A stretch of 64,000 bases of DNA from an uncultured Clostridia bacterium (lineage in GTDB: Bacteria; Bacillota; Clostridia; Christensenellales; Borkfalkiaceae), in NCBI GenBank assembly GCA_947597925.1, contig CANQFA010000007.1, positions 1 to 64,000 of the forward strand. The letters are read 5' to 3'. A program made the translations under genes and the position numbers. Below are positions 26,293 through 33,345 of this stretch, one piece after another. Numbering within the stretch: position 1 is the stretch's first letter; each line of letters opens with the position of its first letter. The notes beneath the pieces are model-generated. The model was not told the origin of the DNA. It saw only the letters and a list, made by a program, of their open reading frames with translations, and ran no database searches.

Positions 26293-26478
26293 TTTTTCGT
26301 GAATAAACTAACAAAAAAACAGCATAACCTGAGCTTTTGGGTCAAATTCTTCAAAATCGTGAGAATTGTTAACACTCAATCTTGTTATAAACTCAAAAAA
26401 TTTCGCTATACTCTTTTCAATAATCGTCTATATTTTAGCCATATAGCAAATCCGCCTATTGAAATGAGGACTGAAATA

Positions 26479-26495
26479 TTATAATATGGTATAAA
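26479..26495 (+). promoter_or_regulatory. Candidate -10 boxes before the first GH3 gene
   Basis: TATAAT (26479-26484) and TATAAA (26490-26495) lie 30-45 bases before the GH3 ATG. No good -35 box is spaced 16-18 bases upstream, so an activator could be needed. The region 26293-26478 is A+T rich and shows no gene. Confidence 0.4.
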
Positions 26496-26523
26496 GTTCT
26501 AAAAATCTAACGGAGGTAGGAAC

Positions 26524-29500
26524 ATGAACAAATCAGCAAAAGTAGTCTGCGTTGCCGTGAGTGCCGTGATTTTTGCGATCGTGCTTGCTCTGAACATCGC
26601 AGTGATCGCTTTCTCGGAAGTGCTCGACATGTGGGTCGTGGGCTACAAGGGCGGCAGCAGCAGCTCTGCGAGCCGTGCGGAAGGACTTGCCCTGCAGGAG
26701 CAGATCCAGCGGGAAGGCACCGTGCTTGTCAAGAATGAGAAGAGCGAGAGCGAAGGCGAACCCCTTCTCCCCCTCGACAAGGCGGAAGTTCCCAAGGTGA
26801 ATGTCTTCGGTTGGGCGGCGAGCGACTGGGTCGTCAGCGGCTCGGGCTCCGGTACCGTCCTCGGTATCGCCAGCAAGAAGGAAGTCACCGATCTTCTGGC
26901 GGCGCTCAAGGAGTATGATATCGAGTACAACGAAGACCTCATCAATATGTATGAGTCCTATCGTCCCCGCCGCGAGTACAGTGAAAACGGCGGCAACACG
27001 GGCGGCGGCACCCTCCACTCCTTCAACTACCAGTTCAGCCGTCTCTATGAGCCCTCTGTGAACGATCCCACCTACTACACCAATGCCATCCTCGACGGCG
27101 CGAAGGATTTCTCCAATACGGCGATCGTGGTCCTCGGCAGAGTCTCGGGCGAGAGCAACGACTCCCCCGCAGTGCAGTACAAGCAGACCGCAGGCACGGG
27201 CCAGACGAAGAAGCTCGACGACAAGCTGATCGACAATACCCGCACCTATCTCGAGATCTCGACCGAAGAAGAGGAGCTTCTCGAGTACGTGGGCGCCACC
27301 TATGAAAACGTGATCGTGCTCATCAACTCGACCAATGTCATGGAGCTCGGCTTCATGGATACCATCGAGGGGCTCGATGCCTGCCTCATCGTCGGTCCCA
27401 CCGGTACGGCGGGTGCAAATGCGATCCCGAAGATCATCTACGGCGAAGACGGCTATTTCCCGTCCGGGAAGACGGCCGATACCTACGCCTATGACCTCAC
27501 CACGGCGGCGACCTATGTCGACACCGGCAAGGGCAATGACACCACCCACTTCTACACGGGCGCAAACGGGCTCTATCCCAACGGCGTGACCCACAGCAAC
27601 GGTAGCGAGGGCGAACCCTACAGAGGCGTCGCCTACGAGGACTACCGCGAGAGCATCTATGTCGGCTACAAGTGGTATGAGACTGCCGACACCGAGGGCT
27701 TCTGGGATTCCTCCTATGCCAAGGACAAGTGGAATATCAAAGAGGGCTACGAAGATGTCGTGCAGTATCCCTTCGGCTACGGTCTCTCCTATACCGAGTT
27801 CGAGTGGAAGATCACGAGCATCAACTTCCCGAGCGGCAGTACCATCACCAAGGATGACACCATCCAGATCTATGTCCGCGTCACCAACAGCGGTATGTTT
27901 GCGGGACAAGATGTCGTAGAACTCTACTTCACGCCTCCCTACACGAAGGGCGGCATTGAAAAGGCTTCCGTCAACCTCGGAGCCTTCGCAAAGACGCAGA
28001 TGGTCCTCAACCCCGGCGAAACGGAAGACATCGTGCTCGAGATCGCCGTCAAAGATATGGCCTCCTACGACTATCAGGGGAAGATCATCCCCGGCGGCGG
28101 CTATGTCCTCGAAAAGGGCGACTATACTCTCTCCCTCCGCACCGATGCGCACACCCTTGCGGGCAAGAAGATCGTCGGCGGTGAGTCCAGCGTCTATGCG
28201 AGCGACACGATCACCTATCATGTCGCAAGCGATACCCGCTGCTACGAAGAAGCTTCCAACCACTTCACGGGCACCGATGCCTCCGACGGCGTCGCGACCG
28301 ACGGCAACAGCGACGGCACCGCGGATATCACCTATCTCAGCCGTGCCGACTTCGCGAGCACCTTCCCCGCAGAGTTCGGGGACAACCGCGAGATCGCAGC
28401 TTCCATCAAAGAGCTCAACCTCTTCGATGCAAGCGAAGCGAGTGCTTGGGATGCAGCTTGGGAAGAGGCTCATCCCGATGCGGAAGATGTCGTCTTCGGC
28501 AACAGCGCAAAGACCCAGCTCGTCTACTCCGGCAATGAGCTCACCGAACTCGGCAAACAGCTCGGCTCCAACTACGATGACCCCGCATGGGATGACCTCC
28601 TCGAGGGCATCGCGAAAGACGACATGCTCAACCTCGTCCTCCATGGCTACACCAAGACGGCGGCCATCAGGTCCATCGGCAAGCCTCAGACCCGTGACCT
28701 CGACGGCCCCAACCAGATAGGCAGCTTCGTAAACGACGTCAAGGGCACCACCGGCTTCAGCTCCATCGTGCTTGCACAGTCGTGGAATACCGAGCTTGCG
28801 TACAGCATGGGCCTCACCCTCGGCAAGGAATGCGCCGACCGCGGTATCAGCGGCTGGTACGGCCCCGGCATCAACGTGCACCGTTCGCCCTTCGGCGGCA
28901 GAAACTATGAGTACTATTCCGAAGATGCCCTCCTCTCCGGGCGCATGAGCGCCTATGCCGTGGCTGCGGCAAAGAACAGAGGCGTCTTCAGCTACCTCAA
29001 GCACATCTGCCTCTATGAGAGCGAGAGCGGCCGCGACGGCATGTACACGTGGGTCACCGAGCAGGCCCTCCGCGAGATCTACCTCAAGCCCTTCGAGATC
29101 AGTGTGAGAGAGCACGAGATCAAGAATACGGCGGGCGAAGTGGTCCGCGTCGTCGGTGGCTCCAATGCCATCATGACCTCCTACGGCCGTATCGGCGCCG
29201 TGTGGACGGGCGGCTCCAATGCCCTCCTCAATGAGACCGTACGCGGCGAATGGGGCTTCCAAGGCGCCTTCCTCACCGACTATGCCGACCACCATCAGTT
29301 CATGAACGGCGACCAGATGCTCCGCGCAGGCGGCGACCTCTGGATGGACGGCGTCACGAACGGCAGCCTTCGCTTCAGCTCCAATACCAAGGCATTTAAC
29401 TACGCACTCAAGGCCGCTACGAAGAATGTCCTCTACATGTGGATGAGCTCGCTGGTCCAGATGGATAACTACAACCAGAATGCCGATGCAGATGACATCG

Positions 29501-29628
29501 TGATCCCTGTCAGCCCCGAACTGAACTTCCGCTGGTATATCCCCGTAGTCATCGCAGTCGATGTCGTAACCGTAGTCGGTTGCGGTCTGTGGATCTTCTT
29601 CACCTTCAAGAAAAAGAAGAACGCCTGA
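26524..29628 (+). CDS. Membrane-anchored GH3 glycosidase with permuted domains
   Basis: This 1034-aa protein has an N-terminal membrane segment (about residues 6-30), the GH3 C-terminal alpha/beta domain next (EGTVLVKNEK, VNVFGWAASDW, about 60-400), an Fn3-like domain (FGYGLSYTEFEWK onwards, about 415-540), and the catalytic barrel last. The nucleophile is D919 in FLTDYADHH; KHICLY and GGRNYEYYSEDALLSG are substrate-site motifs. It ends in a second membrane segment and a lysine-rich tail. Canonical GH3 enzymes have the barrel first, so the order is permuted. The likely substrate is beta-glucan oligosaccharides, cut on the cell surface. Strong ribosome site (GGAGGTAGGAAC). The gene is alone between a promoter region and a terminator. 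Confidence 0.9.
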   Translation: MNKSAKVVCVAVSAVIFAIVLALNIAVIAFSEVLDMWVVGYKGGSSSSASRAEGLALQEQIQREGTVLVKNEKSESEGEPLLPLDKAEVPKVNVFGWAASDWVVSGSGSGTVLGIASKKEVTDLLAALKEYDIEYNEDLINMYESYRPRREYSENGGNTGGGTLHSFNYQFSRLYEPSVNDPTYYTNAILDGAKDFSNTAIVVLGRVSGESNDSPAVQYKQTAGTGQTKKLDDKLIDNTRTYLEISTEEEELLEYVGATYENVIVLINSTNVMELGFMDTIEGLDACLIVGPTGTAGANAIPKIIYGEDGYFPSGKTADTYAYDLTTAATYVDTGKGNDTTHFYTGANGLYPNGVTHSNGSEGEPYRGVAYEDYRESIYVGYKWYETADTEGFWDSSYAKDKWNIKEGYEDVVQYPFGYGLSYTEFEWKITSINFPSGSTITKDDTIQIYVRVTNSGMFAGQDVVELYFTPPYTKGGIEKASVNLGAFAKTQMVLNPGETEDIVLEIAVKDMASYDYQGKIIPGGGYVLEKGDYTLSLRTDAHTLAGKKIVGGESSVYASDTITYHVASDTRCYEEASNHFTGTDASDGVATDGNSDGTADITYLSRADFASTFPAEFGDNREIAASIKELNLFDASEASAWDAAWEEAHPDAEDVVFGNSAKTQLVYSGNELTELGKQLGSNYDDPAWDDLLEGIAKDDMLNLVLHGYTKTAAIRSIGKPQTRDLDGPNQIGSFVNDVKGTTGFSSIVLAQSWNTELAYSMGLTLGKECADRGISGWYGPGINVHRSPFGGRNYEYYSEDALLSGRMSAYAVAAAKNRGVFSYLKHICLYESESGRDGMYTWVTEQALREIYLKPFEISVREHEIKNTAGEVVRVVGGSNAIMTSYGRIGAVWTGGSNALLNETVRGEWGFQGAFLTDYADHHQFMNGDQMLRAGGDLWMDGVTNGSLRFSSNTKAFNYALKAATKNVLYMWMSSLVQMDNYNQNADADDIVIPVSPELNFRWYIPVVIAVDVVTVVGCGLWIFFTFKKKKNA

Positions 29629-29640
29629 CCCTGAATGAAA

Positions 29641-29672
29641 ATAAGGTCTGCTTCGGCAGACCTTATTTTTTT
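29641..29672 (+). terminator. Terminator of the first GH3 gene
   Basis: An 11-bp stem ATAAGGTCTGC / GCAGACCTTAT with a TTCG tetraloop is followed by seven T residues, 12 bases after the stop codon. Confidence 0.93.
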
Positions 29673-29688
29673 ATTCTCATGCGCTATG

Positions 29689-29749
29689 ATCATGTCATTC
29701 TGAGCCGCCGCTGTCCTTGCGGCGTGTCGAAGAATCGCCGCAGTCTTAC
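29689..29749. repeat. Dispersed repeat A, copy 1
   Basis: A 61-base unit ATCATGTCATTCTGAGCCGC... to ...GCCGCAGTCTTAC. It is repeated without change at 29953-30013. It contains the internal inverted pair GCCGC-TGTCCTT-GCGGC. It belongs to the GTCATTCTGAG type of intergenic repeat seen in many bacterial genomes. Confidence 0.85.
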
Positions 29750-29762
29750 CAATACGTCATTC

Positions 29763-29825
29763 CGCCCCGACCGAGGCTTCTATTGTACTCCAAGGTCGGC
29801 ACGAGGAGCGCAGCGACGAAGTAAC
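29763..29825. repeat. Inverted-flank repeat, left copy
   Basis: The unit CCCCGACCGAGGCTTCTATT... to ...GAGCGCAGCGACGAAGTA is present in inverted orientation at about 33228-33290 with a few changes. The two copies flank the 823-aa lipoprotein gene. Confidence 0.8.
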
Positions 29826-29912
29826 GCAGTGAGGAATCTCAAGCACGAGATTTCTCCTCCCTTCGGTCGTCGAAATGACGCAATGGGGTCGGTCGTCGAA
29901 ATGACGCGTACT
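29826..29912. repeat. Dispersed repeat B cluster, copy 1
   Basis: The sequence GAGGAATCTCAAGCACGAGA followed by TTTCTCCTCCC and CGTCGAAATGACG forms a hairpin unit, with the TCGTCGAAATGACG part doubled (29868-29880 and 29893-29907). Related copies are at 30120-30215, 30238-30270 and 33150-33199. Confidence 0.75.
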
Positions 29913-29952
29913 GAGGGGCGCCAAGATGTCTATTGTCACGACGCGGCGTAAA

Positions 29953-30013
29953 ATCATGTCATTCTGAGCCGCCGCTGTCCTTGCGGCGTGTCGAAGAATC
30001 GCCGCAGTCTTAC
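29953..30013. repeat. Dispersed repeat A, copy 2
   Basis: Identical by eye to the unit at 29689-29749 over about 61 bases. The gap after it (30014-30119) has more repeat-like sequence (TTTCGACTACGCTCAACATGAC) and no gene. Confidence 0.85.
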
Positions 30014-30119
30014 GCCCCCTTTTACAGAAGGCTAAGGCGATGTTTCGACTACGCTCAACATGACAGATTGGAACGCCTGGATGACATAAGAGAACGCCCG
30101 TCGGCATTCCACTCCCCCA

Positions 30120-30270
30120 CGTCATTTCGAGGCGCAGCCGAGAAATCTCAAGCACGAGATTTCTCCTCCCTCGGTCGTCGAAATGACGCAATGGGGTCGG
30201 TCGTCGAAATGACGTATCCTGTCATTCCACTCCCTCCCGTCATTTCGAGGCGCAGCCGAGAAATCTCGTC
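30120..30270. repeat. Dispersed repeat B cluster, copies 2 and 3
   Basis: CGTCATTTCGAGGCGCAGCC starts at 30120 and again at 30238. Each continues into GAGAAATCTC; the first also completes the GAGAAATCTC-AAGCAC-GAGATTTCTC hairpin. The whole stretch 29673-30459 has no supportable gene and is made mostly of such repeats. Confidence 0.75.
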
Positions 30271-30459
30271 CTACCCACAAAAAAAGAGAGGCGGGCGGGC
30301 GAAGCCCGTCTGCCTCCTTTTTCTGATTTTTTCTGCGGTCTCTCAGAAAGAATGACCACACCTGTTTTCGGGCCCCCATTCGGCCTCTGTGCCGTCGCGG
30401 AATGCTCCGTGCGGACTCATGGTCTGCAGGGGGCCGTCATATTTCGGGTCTTGCGCGGC

Positions 30460-32931
30460 TTATTCAGCAGCTGCGGGAGCGGCGACATCAACGGTGGGCA
30501 TATCGTAGCGCTCCGTGAGCGTGTAGGTCTTGCCGCCGAATTCTGTCGTGCCGGTGATCTTGGCCTTATCCGCTTCACCAAACTTCACATCGCCGGATGC
30601 ACCGTCGTGAGGAGCGTTCTTATAGAACATGTGCGGATAGAAGGTACCGGTGCCGAGGTCGGTGATGTCAAAGGACAGCTTATACTGCTTGTCTGCGACC
30701 TTCTCGTTCTTGGCAACGGTTCTGCCGCCATCGATGGTGATGCTGGCAATCCAAGCGGTGATCTTCGCGTCATCTGCATCAGCAGCGGTGAAGTTCACGG
30801 TGAGGACATAGTAGAGCTTCTCGCCATCAACTACGAGCTCAACGTTCGTATAGGTCATGGTGGGGATCTCTTCCGCAAGCTCTACGACGAGTGCCACGGT
30901 GCCGTAGCAGTCGCCCTGCGCGCTCGAGCCGGGCTTATTCATCAGCGAATACTTGATGCCGTTGAGCTCCACATTCTTGCCGTCGATGCCTTCTTTGTCA
31001 AGCGTGAAGTTGGTGCTCTTGTCCTTGTAGTGGGTGGTGTACTTACCGTAGGGCATATTGGTCACGTCGAACTTGACGGTGAACGTGCCATTGGTTACCG
31101 TAACCACTCTGTCCTTTACCTGCTCGGCCGTACCGACAACATACGTGGTCCAGCTGCCGCCTGCCTGCTGGTAGTCAAAATAGATCTGGCCCAGCTGTTC
31201 CTGCATCACGTTTTCCGCGTAACCGGTATAGGTACCGCTGACGACATAGTAGACCTTGTCGGTGGTAGCTTCCATGGCGACATCGGTCACTTCCCAAGCG
31301 GCGCTTGCTTCGGGCTTCACTTCTGCGAACTTGCTCGGATCGATCGCGTCCTTATCATTGACTTCGTCTTCCTTCTCCTTCACGAAGAGGTTGGGCATGT
31401 CATAGGTATTCGGACCATCGCCCTTGTCAGCGGCGCTGGTGTGGATGATATAGAAGACCGTATTGCCGAGGACGAGCTTCATATCCTTCACGTGCGTGGT
31501 GATCTTGATGCTGCCGAGCGCGCTGTGATCTTCCCCGATATAGAGGTTTGCCCACAGGCCTTCAGTTCTGGAGACGCCCTCGAACTCCGTGATCTCGAAC
31601 CACATACGCCAGTAGCCGTCGCCGAGGTCTTCGGGATCCTTGGTCTGTGCGAGATAGACAGAGTCATCTACGTTACCGAAGGTGATCGTCTTGATCTTGT
31701 CCGCAACGCCGTTATCGAAGACAGCGGTGACGACATAGTAAGCCTTGGTGGGATTTTCCGCGTTGTCGGCCTTGAGGTTGACAGCGACCGTGGACATGAG
31801 CTTCATGGCCGTCCTGGTCTCTTCGTCCATGACGACGATCATGATGGCGTGGCTGCCCCAATCCATGCACTTACCGACATAGTACTCGGTGCCGTCCGAA
31901 GCCTTGATGGGCTCGCCGGTGAACACGGTGTCGGAGAAAGGAGGATCGTTGGAAGCGCCGGGCAGGCAGGTCTCATTGGTGAGCACGCAGTCCGCGCCGA
32001 GGTCTCTGCCGTCCACACCGCTGCCGATATGGAAGTAGTAGTGATAGGGAACTCTGACTTCGCCCGTGATGACGAGCTTGATTTCGAAGGTGCCGGTTGC
32101 CACATCGACGGTCGCATCCTTGGTGAAATCAACGGCACTCCAGCTGTTTCTCTCGGTGCAGTTGTTGAAAAATTCTTCGACGACTGCCTTTGCCTCTGCA
32201 GCATCCGAAGTCATGGCCTCGGGGTTGATCTCGCCGGTGACGGTGAGGCAAGGCTTCCCCTCTGCCGTCAGGCTGAAGGTCGCGACCTTGAGGGTGAGGA
32301 TATCGGCGCTGACGGGCTTCTGCAGGGTGACTTCCCGGGAGAAGGTCTTCCAGGTGACGGTGAAGCCGGTGTCGCCTTCGCGGAAGAGCGATCCGGGGGT
32401 ATCCATGACCGGTTTGCCGTTATCATCGAACTGGGGCTCGCCATTCACGACCGTCTGATGTGCCTGGTAGGAGATGGTATAGTTGTCGACCACTTCGTCT
32501 TCGCCTGCCTCGAACTTCGCCGTGACGACGATGTCTTCGGGAGCGACAGCCTGGTCCATGAAGTAGACCTTGTTCTCATCGACAAGTTTTACTTCGATCC
32601 CGGTGGGGATCTTTGCATAGTTGATCTTGACCTTCACATCAGCTTTTCCGACGGTGACGAGGTACTTGGTCCCTTCGGAGAGCTTGGCGCCGGAGACGGA
32701 ACCGATGGTATAGCCCGTCTTCACGGTGATGTTGATGGTGAGCGTGGAGCCCTCTTCGAGTTCAGTGGGCAGCTCATCGTACCCTTCTGCGGTAACGGTG
32801 ACAATTTCTTTGTCATACTCAAAGGTTACCGCGTGCTTCGGCTTCGAGCAGGCCGTGAAGAGCGCAAGTGCGGTGACGACCGCAAGGAGCGCAACGACCA
32901 GCATCTTAGCGAATGACTTGGTTTTGTGCAT
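30460..32931 (-). CDS. Large modular surface lipoprotein, function unknown
   Basis: This 823-aa lipoprotein has lipobox LFTAC (C28), then a beta-rich stretch with GYTIGSVSGAKLSEGTKYLV-type sequence. At least four related modules of about 120-170 residues follow, each with a 'YYV(L/V)-T/S-x-x-(F/Y)' strand (KAYYVVTAVFDNG, KVYYVVSGTYTG, KLYYVLTVNFTA) and an 'FDIT-L-x-G' strand near its end. No catalytic motif is recognised. It lies among glycan-degrading lipoproteins, so glycan binding at the cell surface is a reasonable guess only. A ribosome site (GGGAGGAAAC) precedes the ATG. The gene is enclosed by dispersed repeats on both sides. Confidence 0.85.
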   Translation of the reverse strand: MHKTKSFAKMLVVALLAVVTALALFTACSKPKHAVTFEYDKEIVTVTAEGYDELPTELEEGSTLTINITVKTGYTIGSVSGAKLSEGTKYLVTVGKADVKVKINYAKIPTGIEVKLVDENKVYFMDQAVAPEDIVVTAKFEAGEDEVVDNYTISYQAHQTVVNGEPQFDDNGKPVMDTPGSLFREGDTGFTVTWKTFSREVTLQKPVSADILTLKVATFSLTAEGKPCLTVTGEINPEAMTSDAAEAKAVVEEFFNNCTERNSWSAVDFTKDATVDVATGTFEIKLVITGEVRVPYHYYFHIGSGVDGRDLGADCVLTNETCLPGASNDPPFSDTVFTGEPIKASDGTEYYVGKCMDWGSHAIMIVVMDEETRTAMKLMSTVAVNLKADNAENPTKAYYVVTAVFDNGVADKIKTITFGNVDDSVYLAQTKDPEDLGDGYWRMWFEITEFEGVSRTEGLWANLYIGEDHSALGSIKITTHVKDMKLVLGNTVFYIIHTSAADKGDGPNTYDMPNLFVKEKEDEVNDKDAIDPSKFAEVKPEASAAWEVTDVAMEATTDKVYYVVSGTYTGYAENVMQEQLGQIYFDYQQAGGSWTTYVVGTAEQVKDRVVTVTNGTFTVKFDVTNMPYGKYTTHYKDKSTNFTLDKEGIDGKNVELNGIKYSLMNKPGSSAQGDCYGTVALVVELAEEIPTMTYTNVELVVDGEKLYYVLTVNFTAADADDAKITAWIASITIDGGRTVAKNEKVADKQYKLSFDITDLGTGTFYPHMFYKNAPHDGASGDVKFGEADKAKITGTTEFGGKTYTLTERYDMPTVDVAAPAAAE

Positions 32932-33074
32932 AGTTTCCTCCCATAAAAAATTTTTTTATTTCCACGGTTGGGACACCGCAGAGGTCGTAGTGGGGATGGG
33001 CGACAGGGCGCTAAGGGATGAGCGACAGGGCGCTATTATCGTGTCATGTTGAGCGTAGTCGAAACATCGCCTTA

Positions 33075-33150
33075 GTCTTACGTCATTCCGAACGTCTTAC
33101 GTCATTCCGAACGTCTTACGTCATTCCGAACGTCTTACGTCATTCCGAAC
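33075..33150. repeat. Four tandem copies of a 19-bp unit
   Basis: GTCTTACGTCATTCCGAAC is repeated exactly at 33075, 33094, 33113 and 33132. It overlaps the start of a type-B repeat (CGCAGTGAGGAATCTC). The unit is a fragment of the dispersed repeat family amplified in tandem. There are no spacers, so it is not a CRISPR array. Confidence 0.9.
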
Positions 33151-33225
33151 GCAGTGAGGAATCTCAAGCACGAGATTTCTCCTCCCTTCTCGAAATGACG
33201 TACAGAAGGCTGCGGCGGCCCTTCG

Positions 33226-33290
33226 ACTTCGCTACTTCGTCGCTGCGCTCCTCGTGCCGACCTTAGAGCACAATAGAAGCCTCGGTCGGG
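33226..33290. repeat. Inverted-flank repeat, right copy
   Basis: It reads as the complement of 29763-29825: TACTTCGTCGCTGCGCTCCT then CGTGCCGACCTTAGAGCACA and AATAGAAGCCTCGGTCGGGG. The rest of 32932-33345 holds the lipoprotein leader, two copies of GATG(G/A)GCGACAGGGCGCTA (near 32994 and 33016) and no gene. Confidence 0.8.
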
Positions 33291-33345
33291 GCAGGGTGAC
33301 ATATTGAAACGTCAGGGTGACATATTGTAGCGCCTATATGTCATA

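Noticed and set aside
26350-26385. A possible operator around GTTAAC upstream of the first GH3 gene
   Set aside because: Only the central six bases are palindromic. The flanks do not match as inverted repeats, so it is not above chance in this A+T-rich stretch.
26533-29295. A 920-aa minus-strand open frame over the first GH3 gene
   Set aside because: It is the complement of a clear GH3 coding sequence. High G+C at third positions leaves long antisense frames throughout this window. It has no ribosome site or domain.
30352-32916. An 854-aa plus-strand frame opposite the modular lipoprotein
   Set aside because: The minus-strand protein has a proper lipoprotein signal and ribosome site. The plus frame has neither.
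33075-33150. CRISPR-like tandem repeats
   Set aside because: The four 19-base units are contiguous with no spacers, and no cas gene is near.
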